From assembly GCF_034702125.1 (NCBI RefSeq), contig NC_085868.1:24215776-24279775 (forward strand): a DNA stretch of 64,000 nucleotides. The letters run 5' to 3'. A program made the position numbers and the translations under genes. The DNA comes from Engraulis encrasicolus. Lineage: Eukaryota > Chordata > Actinopteri > Clupeiformes > Engraulidae. Positions 23,835-36,709 of the stretch are shown here, piece by piece. The notes beneath the pieces were generated by a model. The model searched no databases. It had not been told where the DNA came from and saw nothing but the letters and a program-made list of their open reading frames with translations. Numbering within the stretch: position 1 is the stretch's first letter; each line of letters starts with the position of its first letter.

Positions 23835-26800
23835 AATATTTAATCACATACACTGTAGCAGGGCTGCTGACAGCTTTGACAACATTATTTGAAAGACCCT
23901 CCCATCCAATAAATGAAATGATGACCGAATTCTTTCCCCCTCTCCCTGGGCCCCGGGACAACTGACCCCTTTGTCCCCCCTCCTAGTTGGCTTCCCTGGA
24001 TGTAGTCAAAGTCACCCCAGATGCCGATGCGATAAACTGATTTAGACTGTCTTGGCAACGGGCCCAGACTTTTTGCCGTTTCCCATGCAGGACGCATGGG
24101 AAGGAACAAGGCAGACAGTGTCGGTAGTGATACAGAGGAGAGAGAGGAGAATGTGCCTACGAAATGTCCTCGATGTTTTGAATGGGGGCTGTAGCATAAT
24201 GCTGAACGAGAACAAGACAATCATTGACTAAAGCACAATCGTTCCCTGTATACAGTACACAGATGTGCCAGTGAGAAAGAAAAAAAATTAAAAATGCTGA
24301 AATGGTTATAACCACAGATTTCATCCCTGCTTCATTATTGAACTACAGTAACCACATTTTTTAATCACAATACTGTATATTACCATAATAATAACATACT
24401 TTCCATTTTGTACTTTCAATAATAAAAAGAAATGCTGAAATTGTGTGAGAAAATCTTTCTCACAAACCACTCGCATACACAAAGCACTCACCTCCCTGTG
24501 AACCGATGCAGTCAATAATGACACACACACCTCGTGGATTACTTTCCATCCGGTACTCTTCAGAGGCCTGAACCATACAGATAAGAACAGCAACAGGTAC
24601 TTAGTTGTCTGAACTTATTTTTTAGCAACTTAATGAATTTGTGGATTTTCACTGTCACATCAAACAAGGGGTGCATTTCTGGTTGTTAGCCATTAGCAAC
24701 TTCGGTAGTTACCAATGGGAAATTGCATTGCAACTAACAAAGTAGCTAACATAGTTAGCAACTACGCTTTCCAGAAATGCACCCAAGCTTTGTTTTGAAG
24801 TGAAGCAGGTATACAGTAAAACAAGAGAGTGAGTAGTGGAGTATCATTTTATTTATCCTGAGGGAAATTGGGTAATTGTTGAATTAACACTGTAACACTG
24901 TACACTGTAAAAAAAAGTATTTCACCTGTTGATTATGTATTCCTGTTTCAGGCACTGACAATTTCAGCGGTCTTGATACTAGAAAGAGAAGAGCGTAATT
25001 CAATGTGGGAGAAAAAAGTACACAACAAAAATAAACAGACATAATTCCACACACTTCTGTTGTCATCTGGTGCATCTATGAGAAACTTCTTAGTTAAAAA
25101 AACAAAAACAAAGGAAACTCAGAGCTTCAAAGATGATTGACACCTGTTTTATATAGCTGTGTTTTTATGTTTATGCCCTCAATTGAAATGACCTCGACCT
25201 GGGTCCCCAGATTAAGATCATTTGAAATGCTTGAAGTGATGAAGTATTTCTTATAGTATTAAGTATTAAGTAAGTATTAGTATTAAGTAATACTTATTGT
25301 AGGAGCCTAAATGCAGTTTATTTTAGTTAGAATATTTTTTATTTAAAAAGATGCAAAATCATAAGTAAGATAATTATTGTTTATTATTTCATGATTCTAA
25401 GGGATTTAAAAAGATTTAAAAATACTATTTACATATGTACAGTTCATTGATATTGTGTGAGTAAGATATGACTTTTATTGTGACATCTAAAAAACAGCCT
25501 TTGGGAGAGATTCATCTTCATGCCAGGGCATGCCAGGGGAGCGTGGTCAGTAGGAAGCAGAAGGAGATTGGAGTGCAATAGTTTTTTGACCTCGCCCTCA
25601 GGCTCTCCTTTGGACTTTGAAAGACTTTATTTTGTGGATATATTTTATGTTTTTGTAATGCTGCGTTAAGTTTTCATATAAACAGTTAAAATCAAGAAGT
25701 GGACTCGTGGATTTATTTTTGGAGTGTTTTCGATACAAGGGAGTCTGACGAGCGTCAAGCTAAAGTTCCAATTAGGACCATAAGAACCTACACTTATCTC
25801 TATATTCATATGACTTCATAGCAGTGGCACAGTGTGGAAATTTACCTAAAGATGGTTGATGAGCCTGAGTCAGTCCAATTTGACTAACAGATGAGCCAGG
25901 AGAGGCATTGGGACGGGAACAGACTCCCCTCAGTGGCTGAGGAAGGAGAAGAACATGTAAGTACCAAGACTGCACTAGAGGGCAGTGTTAACAACTACCA
26001 CACAAATACAGAAAAGAAACATCCCAAAGGCCTTACATAAATAAAATAAAATAAAATAAACAATTAAGCAAGCACTATTTATAGAGTATTCATTAAAATT
26101 GCAAAATATACCTCTGAGGTGTGTTGCACATGTTTCCTAGGAATATCTGAGAAGATAAAAAGTAAACTGATATGTATTAGTAGGAGGATAATTGGTCATC
26201 GAGAAAACATTTTTCCCATGAACATTGAAAGGAAACATGCATAGCCACAAAAGAATCTGCCCCAGTGACAACTACTATGTAGGCTTGTCAAAGGAATGAG
26301 GACATCACAGCTTCTTTATGCATTGTAACGAATTTACATTGCCATTTTCTCTGTTGTCACACAATAAGGTACAAACATTTGTCTCTATGTGTGCTCCTCT
26401 GTATGGTTACCTATAGAAAATATGTCCATTGTACATACAGTATGTAAACAAGTGTTTTAGAATGAACATATGCATAACCTCTCAAGGGAACAACACCTGA
26501 ACTTCTACATTAAATCATGTGTGCTTTCTCCAATATGCATGTGCTTGAAGGAGCAAAAAAAACCATCCTCTGTTTGAAGAGGATATTCTCTTTCGTGTTG
26601 AAAATCTGAAATTCATTGACTGAAGTGATCATGCACTGTTCACCAAATAACCACATTACCACATAATCAAGAGCCATGTACCTTTTCTCTGAAAGCTCTG
26701 GATCTTCTTCACAAGGTCAACTCTGTGAATTCTCTTAAAGGCCTGCTCAATGATTTCCAGATTTTCAGAGGAGACTTCATCCAGTTTCTCCAGTTCCTCC

Positions 26801-28253
26801 ACTACATCTAGAAAGCTCTGTAGCAAAAAAAAAAAGTTTGTCAGTTGAGATGAGGTGAAGTCTGTCAGTTGAGGTGTGCCTTTCTGATAATACCCTCAGC
26901 CAGTGGAGGTGTATCTTTCTGATGATGACACCTTGAAGGCTTTTCATAACAAGGAATTGTAAAAAAGTGCAAATTCACATTTTGACAATTTAAAAGTTAA
27001 ATTCATATGTGGGTGGAGAAAAACAGCAGGCAAGGGATTTTCCTAGAGACGTGAAATATTACCTTTTCAATAATTTGCTTCTTTTATTCAAAAGAATGCT
27101 TAAAACTTGGTGTTTTCATACTGATGTAATGTCAGACTGCATACGATGAACAAAAATAAAGGAAAGTTCTTGGTGTTTAATAAAGATTACAATTCTGTTC
27201 CACTTTCATACACCAGCGGCCCTAAACATCAATGCAGCAGCCCACACTCTTACAGTGTCTCTGTCCAGCTTCCCTCGCGATAGCTTTCCATGGAGCAGGA
27301 AGACCAGAGAGTGGAGGTCATCTGTCCCAACGTCATCACTCAGATTGGCCATCAACACCCTAAACCAAAACACAAAGTCAAGGTTCAAGGTCAAGTTCTT
27401 AAGTGAAGGTCACACAGTGATAAACCAGAATGGACTGACATAATGAATGTCAAAACTCTTCTATGTAGTACCGAAGACATCACATGACTTCATATGAAAA
27501 TGATGTATGGGGTAATCGCACATCCACATCTGTGTATCCCAAATGTAAATGAGACACTGTAAGCATTACAGCTTCAAAGTAAGTATAATTCTAAAGGCCC
27601 AGTGACTGGGGGCCTTTAAAAGTATGATAAGACAAAAATAAAAAGTCTAAAACTGCATTGCTTGATCTAGCCCAACAAAAAGTGCTTTTATTCAGGCTGT
27701 CCTGAAAATGAATCTATGAATGAATGAATGTAGCCTATACACGACGATGTCACCTACACTACTGTAGTGGTTTCCAACATCTCTTGTAAGCGGCCCATCA
27801 ATCTTTGGTAACCCCAAAGAGGGCTTTAGGGCCTTTGGTGATCTCCTTTAGGGGCCGGACCCCCCACTAGCCACTAGCCACCACTTATACCATAATTTAC
27901 AGAAAACAGACAGAACAATACATAGGCCTAGTTGGGAGAATAAAACACAGCAAGGACCTGTATCCAGACAGGAACTGACAGCTCTTCAGCATGGCCTCCA
28001 CCTCCTGCCGGTTCGTCCCCAGGACTGTCTTGAGTATATCGAAACGCTTCAGGTGAAACATGAGCTCCATGAGGATCATGCGGGTGGACGGACTGTTCCC
28101 ACGGGCCTCGGCCAGGGAGATAAGGGCCCCACGCAGGTCCTCCACACAGCTGTCAGGGAGAAGGTCGGCGCAGAGGAAACGCAGGGTCCTTAATTCGTCT
28201 CTGGACAAGCGGTCAGCTATGCGATTCACAGTGCCTGCCAGTCCATCTCCCAT
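21700..28253 (-). CDS. cflar: c-FLIP, CASP8 and FADD-like apoptosis regulator (long form)
   Basis: Cytosolic regulator of the death-inducing signalling complex: two death-effector domains bind FADD/caspase-8, and an inactive caspase-like domain heterodimerises with caspase-8. Ten coding exons: 27958-28253 (ATG at 28253), 27254-27359, 26682-26817, 26112-26146, 25846-25936, 24926-24978, 24492-24567, 23490-23779, 22506-22762, 21700-21829 (TGA). Phases close to 489 residues, against 480 in human. Visible: DED1 with HLKRFDILKTVLG; DED2 with YRVLMANLSDDVG and FLDVVEELEKLDEV; CVIIDCIG opening the caspase-like domain; LLSRGSDG where active caspases have histidine; FFIQIYN where they have the catalytic cysteine; LETD-G at the p20/p12 linker; VPLLDALTEVN near the end. 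The exon 1 donor (GTCCTT) is weak. Non-coding 5' exons are likely; a good donor stands at 28837. What separates it from caspase-8/10 is the loss of both catalytic residues. Confidence 0.95.
22765..22850 (-). mobile_element. LINE-like 3' tail ending at a cflar acceptor
   Basis: On the minus strand it reads TGCTGCTTGACACC, a TTAATAAAAGTTACTG word and a short CTCTACTC tail, then the CACAAG acceptor at 22763. It is the same family as 16210-16345, in the same orientation relative to its host gene. Confidence 0.75.
22988..23055. repeat. (TA)n microsatellite
   Basis: About 68 bases of nearly pure TA in a cflar intron, abutting the tail of a SINE. Confidence 0.95.
23056..23220 (-). mobile_element. 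tRNA-derived SINE
   Basis: On the minus strand it starts AGGCCCGGCCGTGGCTCA (A-box-like) and has GGTTTCGGTTCC (B-box-like) about 45 bases on. The 3' end runs into the TA microsatellite. Confidence 0.7.
23335..23450 (-). repeat. Dispersed repeat with GACCGAAAG/TTTCAGTC core
   Basis: A segment of about 80 bases with CAATCCGCACACTTCAGG and AAGTCAAGTAAAG-type words recurs in the opposite orientation at about 54690-54780. The core GGTCTAAGGAC resembles words near 16625, 40785 and 56180. Function unknown. Confidence 0.6.
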
Positions 28254-28881
28254 AATAAAAGCATGGGTGTGGAGGTGCTGGAGGTGAATCAGATGGCAGC
28301 CAGCACCATTACCCCCTTGGTGTAGAGTCTTTTCCTTTATGAGATAGCCTAATTACAGCATATCTTGGTGATTGTAGACACTGGCTTTCCCTTTCTGTTT
28401 GGATTCAGGGCTGGAACCCATGGTGATAGATGATGGTGAAACTGATGACCTGTGGTGCAGAGAATGTGACGACGATGACTAATTTTGTTTCAGTAACATT
28501 TCCTTCATTTAAATAGTCTGATCACTGACCATGAAATGAAACTGAAAACTTCAGAGGAGCTTGCCCCCGACCCCCACCCCTCTGCAATTCCAACAAGCCA
28601 AAAACAGTTGAATTTTAAAGCAATGTGAAATTATTATGAAAGACTAACTGCTTTTCAAACCAATATGACCCAGTTTTAGGCTAAATGCTGTTTAGTACAA
28701 GAGTTAGGCTATGCTGAAATTACATGCTCTTTAACGCACGCTTCGCACTACAGATCAACAAAGGAGATGCGCTTCTTTTTTTATTTCGAATAGAGCTACT
28801 CTTACCATAAAACGATGTTATTCGAATGTTTGCTTACCTTGATTCCACTGACATAGGCCTATCCATTTTTGTAATATGGAC

Positions 28882-28892
28882 AAAGTGAAAGT
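28882..28892 (+). promoter_or_regulatory. IRF-like element upstream of cflar
   Basis: AAAGTGAAAGT matches the core of PRDI/ISRE-type interferon-regulatory-factor sites. It is about 640 bases upstream of the cflar ATG, near a possible non-coding first exon whose donor is at 28837. Confidence 0.35.
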
Positions 28893-29075
28893 AGAAGTGT
28901 TATCGTGACGCACAACTAACCGCTCTCCAGTCACTAGTCCACTCCAATGTGCTTCCTTGAGATAACCGGATGTTTTGGAAAAAAAAACCCTGTTCTGCAA
29001 ACTTTCACACAAACTACGCGAATTTCCAGTGAGATGTTCCCTACGAACGCAACGCTCTTTGATGTTACTCCTAAA

Positions 29076-29089
29076 GCATTACGTAATGC
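29076..29089. promoter_or_regulatory. C/EBP or PAR-bZIP palindrome upstream of cflar
   Basis: GCATTACGTAATGC is a perfect 14-base palindrome with the TTACGTAA core bound by PAR-bZIP and C/EBP factors. It lies about 30 bases from the kappaB palindrome. Confidence 0.45.
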
Positions 29090-29117
29090 GCTTTTGAATA
29101 AACAATGGGAAAGAGGT

Positions 29118-29128
29118 GGGGAATTCCC
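29118..29128. promoter_or_regulatory. NF-kappaB consensus site upstream of cflar
   Basis: GGGGAATTCCC contains the perfect palindrome GGGAATTCCC and lies about 865 bases upstream of the cflar ATG. CFLAR is a known NF-kappaB target, so the position is sensible. Binding is inferred. Confidence 0.5.
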
Positions 29129-31496
29129 TAAGACTCCATTGTCATGATTTAAAGGTGCAAACAAATAAAATAAAAATAAATAAATAAACTCTCGGAGTCT
29201 AAAATGAATAGGCTTCAACAAAGCAATCCACCGACATTGTGTTACGCGTGAAGAAAGCCTCAAAAGCTAAATAAAGGTCGTGTTTATTAGCCTATTTAAA
29301 AGCAATGTTGAATGTCATACATTTCACTTTGTCATTAGCCCTACGTTAGAAAATGATTATGGAAAGAATTTTATATAGTTTACGTTATATGATTTAGTTG
29401 GTTCCATCATATACAGACAAACACGCTCTTCTTCCATATTTTATTAAAGTGTTTATTTCCATATTTGTTGAAAGTGCAATGTGACTTATGTGCTGTCAAT
29501 CATAGGCCTACACTTTAGCTATATAATATGATTCCACGTTATTTCCATTTTCTTGTATTTTCTTCACTCTTGATCTGACATGACCACACATGACAAACTG
29601 CAATAGACATCAAACCAAATGTGTAGGCCATATAGACATGCCTCTATGAGATGGCAACTGTGATGCTTATGTACACTTCTTGTGTGCGCTGTGAGACATG
29701 TATAAGTTAACAAAAATGCAATGCAAAGTCATTGTGATTCTTATTCTTGAACAGAGTTTAGTGTGGCATCTTCAAGGTATAGTATGAAGCCTAATAATTT
29801 TAGTTGAATTCATCCTGCTCATTCACAAAAAGTTACATTTTTCAAAAAGTATTCATTATGACTGGAAAAATTACACTTTTGATACATGAAAAAGGTGGAT
29901 ATTCTCCATGTCCGCAATTTTGAATGTCTAGTAATAAACATTTTTTGCGCAAAACTTTACTTTGTTCATACTAATAGGCGAAATATTAGTTTAGTTCTTA
30001 GTAAATGTCCATGAAAAGGTCAAAATTGGGAATAGGCATCACAGTCACAATGAGAAGCATAGTTGCAATGCCTACTCTGGCCACCATCCCCTAAACAAAG
30101 ACCTCTTTCAATTTTTCTATTTATATTTGTGGCAAAATCAGTGCAGCAGCATTGAACAAAGTAACTTAGTTAAAGTGATTGAGTTTCAGTTAAATAGATA
30201 CTGCAGTTGCTCTTGTAAGGGTGAAAGTGAAGTACATGGGGAAGGTGCAAATTACACACCAGAGAGGAGGTCTCACACACACCATAGTTGTAAACAGGAA
30301 AGTCGACAAATAGGATACATGGGCCAGTTGTCCCGGGCCCAGGAAGAGAGGGGCTCCAGAATTTGGGCCTACTTACATAGTAGTATGTATTGGGTGGGGG
30401 GCCCTTTCAGATGACTTTGTCTTGGACCCAAAGCTGTCAGCAGTCCTGGTTGTAGACAAAGGTTTAATGTAGAGATGACGTTTGACCCAACCTGCCTGGG
30501 GTGCATTTCTCGAAACCTTCCTTGTTTTTGAAGTGAAATATAACCATGCACTACAGACTGTCCACAATGCATTTAGGGGACAACAACCACCAAGGTCCAT
30601 GACAGATATGTTAATATACAGTGGCAAGACCCTCATCTCCAAAAATGCTCCTATATTAAAGTGATGCAACAAAACACATTTTTTAAAGGCCTGTGACATT
30701 CAAACATCACATTAACAATTGCACTGAAAAGCTTATTTCAAGACGAGAGATACACAGCAGTTCTGAAACGCAACACAACAGGAAAGATTCAGGCACACAG
30801 AGGCCCATACTTTGTGACCAACAACTTGCATTTTCACATTGGTACATGTGCCTGACCACGAGCATGTAGGCCTACACACACACACACACACACACACACA
30901 CCACAGTCTAGGTCAAAAGATCATACAGCAGAATAGGCCTACATTTGCTACATTTATACATGTCAGTTTTAATTCCGAATTAATAATTCCAAATTAAATA
31001 GTTCTCTCGAATGTACTTTGATCTTTTATTTAATTCCGAATTAAGAAGTGTTTACATGACAATTTCAAAGCAGAATTAAGATTTATTCAGAATTAAAGTC
31101 AGTTAATTGGGAATTAAATGTCTCATGTAAACGTAGCAATTGACACATGAAAACAGCAAATTTGCTACAATAGTGAATGACTATAGGCCCAACAACAGAA
31201 GCGCATTTATGCATTTACAGCATCTGGGCATGTTCTGCTCTGTGGGAGAGGTCATTCTGGCCAATTTCAACATCCCAAAGAAGGGGCATTTTGTTTTCAG
31301 CCCTTACCGAGATCCTGGCATGCCAACTCAGGGCATGGTTTGTCAACAGTGTTTGAAACATCTTAACATACTCCAATTTGGCTGGAATTTTCCTTTAAGT
31401 GGAAACCAGATGTGGGAAGCGCAGGGTCCAAACCTCTCCTTTAAATTGAATTTACTGTTGCTAGCTTCTAATGATCTTCTCTAGCTTGGCTATCAT

Positions 31497-31726
31497 CAGG
31501 GCTGGCCTGGGGGAGAAATAGGGACCGGGCACTTTTGGCTTGAAAGGCTCCCTCATAATTAGCGGTGCAGAACTGACTCACCGGTGGGACCCGCACCCTT
31601 GTGGGCCCCTATTTTCAGAAATGTAAAAATAATAATCAATTTTTTACATTTCTGGAAATAGGGGCCCACGAGGGTGCAGGGCCCACTGGGAAATGCCCGG
31701 TATGCCGGGTGGCCAGTCCAGCCCTG
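31497..31726. mobile_element. Hairpin-forming element with near-perfect 8-bp target duplication
   Basis: It starts CAGGGCTGG and ends CCAGCCCTG, flanked by GCTATCAT and GCTATCAC (7 of 8). Inside, arms of about 50 bases (31580-31628 and 31645-31692) are inverted copies around a short loop. The ends and 8-bp duplication indicate a non-autonomous hAT-type element. Confidence 0.8.
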
Positions 31727-33009
31727 GCTATCACGACTGCACTGCTCACCGTCTGATATACCAACTCAAGTGGTGAGCTTTTTTTAACGTCTTTATCAAG
31801 AGGCTCTGTATGCCACTGGGTGAAGCTAAAAGCATTCAGACAATCCCCCCGTATATATTTAAAATTGAACATCACCAGTGATTGTAGCTCACTCACTTGT
31901 GTCATCACATGGAAGTGGAAACCAAATCACTGTGTGTCTCGTCTTCTATTATATACACTGGCATTGAAGTAATGCCATTGCACCGAAGTGAAAATTTTTA
32001 TTTTCGTTGGTCACCTTTCTCAAGGCAAGTTGAAGAGGCATCGTTATAGGAAGAAAGACTTTCTGAGTTGCTTACAGTATACTCTCCTACTCCCATATTT
32101 TTGGTTACATGTAAAAGTATGACAGCCATGAGATATGACTCCAAACTGCCCACTCCTCCCTTTAATATACAGGAGTTGTCCTATTGTTGATGTGCTGTAA
32201 CACTGGTGACTTTGTCCTACGCCCTTTTTGGGAAAGGGTGCCATCTACCTATTGAATTCTAAATATCTCAGCCTCCGAAGCACATACAAACACAAAATGA
32301 GTTGCGCTTCAAAGCTAGAGTTTTTTGCCTTAGAATGTGTTCATTCAGCTCTAACTTATCCACATTTTTAGTAAAACAGCTCAAATCTCAAGAACCTGAA
32401 TGCAGCGTATATGTGTCTCCAGGACACAATGGGTTAACAGAACTAGGGTCAGCCTAAGGGCCAGGATGAGCAGAAAAACCTTTCGGAATGAAATTCCAGA
32501 GTCATTTAACCGATGACAATGTTTTTTGTGCATTACAGCTGTAACCACCGAAGCCCTCCACACCATTTTTCTGGCATCCATGTTGCAATTTAGTACAGTA
32601 CAAGACACTTTTTAGACCAAAACATTACGACTGCAAAGTATGAACGCTACAAATAGCAAGGTCAGCACTTGGAAGGCTTAGATTATCTCCCGAGAGAGAG
32701 GCCCCATGGCGAGGGATATAGTAGCACCATGATGTCATTGGCACAGTGATGGCAGAGATACCAGAGTGAGAACTGGTGACCATGCACATAGTCCAGAAAT
32801 GGCTTTCAGCTGATCATTGGTTGAAGAGGTTTTGATTTGAAGTACAGTTGTTGTGAAACGGACACACAAGCACGCACTTATGCACACACACACGCGCGCG
32901 CACACACACACACAAACACTCACACGCACACACACAAACTCTTATAGTATATGTGCTGCCAAAGTAAGCGCACATACACACAGGTCTCTGAAACTAAGTA
33001 ACAGACTTA

Positions 33010-33086
33010 CTGATACTCCTGGACACTTTGATGGTAACTTTGTCTTGGCCACCCAGCACAGGTGACACTATGTACACTTTATTTTT

Positions 33087-33160
<74 letters not shown>

Positions 33161-33349
33161 TGTGTGTGTGTAGTGACACAGGGGGCGACACCCCCCCCCC
33201 CATCCTTTTTCCAAGGAATACTATGGACATTGTACTAGGCAGAGAGACTATGGACACTCCTGGACACTTTATGAACACTTTGTCTTGGCTTCTATGTGCC
33301 ACTTGGCTAAGGCACATGTTAACACTGTGGACTTTTACACTTTATATTT

Positions 33350-33417
<68 letters not shown>
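33010..33417 (+). repeat. Tandem segmental duplication, each copy ending in (GT)n
   Basis: The words CTCCTGGACACTTT, AACTTTGTCTTGGC and ACACTTTATTTTTGGTG at 33015-33090 recur at 33255-33350. Each copy runs into its own GT microsatellite (33088-33146 and 33351-33416). This probably duplicates the 3' part of a LINE whose tail follows. Confidence 0.75.
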
Positions 33418-33418
<1 letters not shown>

Positions 33419-33439
33419 GAGAGAGATGCCTTGGCAAAA

Positions 33440-33585
33440 TGTATGCAACAGTAAGCTATATATGATTATTTTATGTGTAAATATGTGTATTATGTCTTGT
33501 GGGTAATGTCTTTATTTATGTGTGTATGCTACTTGGCACCTTAATTTCCCTCTGGGATCAATAAACGATACTCTACTCTACTCTC
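33440..33585 (+). mobile_element. LINE-like 3' tail
   Basis: GTATGCTACTTGGCACC, CTCTGGGATCAATAAA and a terminal (CTACT)n tract; the best preserved copy of the tail family here. Confidence 0.75.
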
Positions 33586-33766
33586 TACTCTAGACATAGA
33601 GGCATACCTTTAAATAGTCATACCATGTGGCTCAATGTCCCGTTCACATCAGCACAGACAACACACACAAACACCCACACACAACAACAACAGCTTTGAG
33701 TTGGATCAGAGACTGGAGATTAGTCAAGGAACAATTGTTCTTGTTCTGCCAATTAGGCCGAATCTC

Positions 33767-33777
33767 TCTCTCTCACA

Positions 33778-33843
<66 letters not shown>
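33767..33843. repeat. (CT)n(CA)n microsatellite
   Basis: A short CT run followed by about 65 bases of CA. Confidence 0.95.
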
Positions 33844-33847
<4 letters not shown>

Positions 33848-34055
33848 GCCAGCCAGCCAGCAGCTTCAGGCAAGATCAGAGATTAGCCTCCTTCACCGTG
33901 ACGTCAGACAAGTTCTGTTTTGAAGTGAAGCAGGCGAATACAGCTACCGCTTTTAGGCAGAAGCATGCCTGAAGCATGTCGATGTTAGCTTATACCTGTT
34001 TCGAAATGCTTTGAAATGTTCCGTGTGTGGTCGAAGGTGTCTGACATCACGTGAA

Positions 34056-34190
34056 AAACGCCCATGGGGACCCAGGTTCAAATCCGGGCTGGGTCATTAG
34101 CCAACTCTAACCCATTTTTCTCTCTCCACTGTTTGCCGTCTGCTCTTCACTTCACTGTTGAAATGAAAACCATAAAACATATACGTAAAA
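34056..34190 (+). mobile_element. SINE fragment
   Basis: CCCATGGGGACCCAGGTTCAAATCC includes a B-box-like GGTTCAAATCC. The following AACCCATTTTTCTCTCT region matches the body of the SINE at 59666-59840. The 5' head is missing or degraded. Confidence 0.6.
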
Positions 34191-34227
34191 TAGGGCCCGT
34201 TAGATGGGAAACACATGATCCGCCTCG

Positions 34228-34790
34228 TCTGTCCTCTTCATCTTCTGCCTCACAATTAAAGTCCAATGTGTCATTCACACCACACAGTCAGCCAGATCAG
34301 TGAGCCAGATGAGCCAGTCAGCCAGATCAGTGAGCCAGATGAGCCAGTCAGCCAGCCAGCGAGCAGCTTTTGAGTTCCAGCAGAGACTTGACCGAAGACA
34401 CTTGCTCTGCCTTGTCTTCCTCCTTCATCTTCTGTCTCACATGAAGACCAATCTCTCATTCACACCACAACAGTATGTGTATAGATGGGCTTTTTTTCTG
34501 CTACAGGACATTGTGTCACCTTGTGCAGAAACGTCTGCTCCTCTTACACACATCACACGGTCAGCCAGACAAGCTTTGAGCTCGACGTCAGCTTTGAGAT
34601 CAGACCGAGGACACTTGAAGACCAATCTCTCATTCACACCACACCAGTATGTGTATAGATGTTTTTTTCCGCACAGGACACAGTGTCACGTCTGCCCCTC
34701 TGCTCTTCTCACACACATCACACGGTCAGCCAGACAGCTTTGAGCTCGACATCAGCTTTCGAGATCAGACCGAGGACACTTGGTCTCCGT
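34228..34790 (-). repeat. Degenerate tandem repeats derived from the end of tmem169 exon 3
   Basis: About 170-bp units recur beside the tmem169 stop codon. The coding-end segment 34738-34782 is repeated at about 34566-34611 and more weakly at 34378-34400. A second exon segment around 35041-35072 (GTCACCTTGTGCAG) is echoed at 34515-34528. A 31-bp sub-repeat (GATCAGTGAGCCAGATGAGC) fills 34296-34360. Confidence 0.8.
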
Positions 34791-36671
34791 CGTCCAGCCT
34801 CTTCATCTGCAGCGTTCCCGACAGCGTGTCCGAGTCCAGCAGCTCCACCACGCTGTAGGGGGCGCAGTCCTCCAGGCCCAGCTTGCCGCACGCCCAGCCG
34901 CAGAAGCCCTTCTCCAGGTCGCGCACGGCCAGCCACCACTCGGCGAACGCCCAGGACAGCTGCGTCACGGCGGCGTACACGCCCATGCACAGCGACAGCG
35001 CCACGATGAGGAACGGGTAGGTGAGGATCAGCACGGGGCACAGCGTCACCTTGTGCAGGAACGTCCGTTCCTCGTTGTACACCAGGAAGACGTTGTACCT
35101 GGAGTCATAGTGTATGGAGTAGACACAGGACACACATTAGTTTCAGGCTTACGAGAGTTTCAGGCAAATCATAACTTTGCAGAATAAAATCAAAGTTGCA
35201 ACATCGCCGTCCTGAGGCGTCTACATGAACTGCATCCTGGTAGTGACTTGGAAGTCATTTACACGTATGTACTGTACTGTATGTGGATATCTCTACACAC
35301 AGATATATTTTTTATCACTACATGTTGTTTAAAAAAAACAAACTTGTCTTTGTGACAAGTGCATTTTAGACCTCTAAAAGGGATATTTTTGAAACCAGAG
35401 TTTTCAAAGGAGACTTCTAAAACTGTATTTAGATGTAAACGAGAGTCCAAAATGGATGTGTTTTCAAAAATATCCATATACATGTAAAAAACAAAACAAA
35501 AAAAGCTTCTTATTTCTACATAGCATGGCAGTACCAGGTGAGCGTGCCGTAGTAAAACGAGGTGATGAAGGAGAGGACGAAGACCACAGGGAGACAGGAG
35601 AGGCTCCAGAGCACCACGTGAGGGCCCTGTGTGGGGCCTACGGTGCAGGCCCTCCTCCTGGCAGCCAGGGCTCCGCCTGCAGCCGCCGCGTCCTCCTCAC
35701 ACTCAGCGTCCAGCCGCTCCTTAGAGCGCGCCATCTCCCGCAGCTCCTTGTCCGTGAGGCTGACGTGGATGTCCACCATCTGGCCCTTGCGCTTGCCCCG
35801 CGTGATGGTGCCCGTCAGGGTCACGTAGCGGCTGTCCGGGCCCGGGGGCGTGCTCCACGACGTCTCTGCGGACGGATAACCAACCAGAGACGAGGGTTGA
35901 GGATAACTTGCATTACACTGCACCAGGGCTCTAAATTAACACCAGCCAACCAGCCAAATGCTGGTGAGATGTCAGTTTGGCTGGTAAAAAAGGACCAACT
36001 TACGAGCCACTTTGTCCCATTATTGAGTGTGTGTTTGGCTAGTAAGATTAACATCTATTAGCCGTTTTAGCCAGTGATGAAAAATGTTAATTTAGAGCCC
36101 TGCACTGCACTACATTGTAATTACACTGCATTATTACCAGGGGTGGACAAATTCTGGATTGAGAAAGTGAAAGTCATGGCAAGCTCCACACTTTTGATGA
36201 TGAGCGGATGACCGACCAGAGGGAGGGGTTAGAGCAGTGGTTCTCAACCTTTTTTGAACAAACGCCCCCTTGACCTCATCATTAGCCTCCCAACCACCCC
36301 TAGACCTCATCATTAGCCTCCCAACACCCCCTTGACCTCATCATAAGCCTGCCATGACCCCCTCCCATTAAAAAGTGAAATGGACTAATGCATCCCAATG
36401 TCAATTGAGCACTAACAAACCCTTACATTGGGCAAAATTGGAGAAACAGGCCCTTGAGGAATGTGGGGATATCTGACTTTTCAAAGACACTTAAGCCATC
36501 GATGGCACTTTCTCAGTTAGATAATAAGCCTTTAATTTATTTTGCATGGGATTTAAGAAAAATAAAATACCCACCCTCACACAACTAAACCCAAACACTC
36601 AACAGGCCTCTATGTGCTTTCGGTCACATGCCTAGAAATGTGCTCTTGTGATGTTCAGCCTTCCCTTTTTT

Positions 36672-36709
<38 letters not shown>

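Larger units (their letters stand above)
29200..34227. other. Gene-poor stretch between cflar and tmem169
   Basis: About 5 kb with no supported exon. It holds relatives of the 7873 and 59057 elements (about 29810-30090 and 32250-32437), a TTAATTCC-rich inverted-repeat element (about 30950-31138), a hairpin element (31497-31726), a GT-ended segmental duplication (33010-33417), a LINE tail (33440-33585), CA tracts (30879-30901 and 33767-33843) and a SINE fragment (34056-34190). The longest plus frame (31140-31484) resembles no protein I know. Confidence 0.6.

Noticed and set aside
31140..31484. 114-residue plus-strand frame
   Set aside because: No recognisable protein sequence, no splice or promoter context, and opposite to every other gene here.
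34659..35187. Plus-strand Arg/Pro-rich frames opposite tmem169
   Set aside because: They are antisense shadows of the GC-rich tmem169 exon 3.
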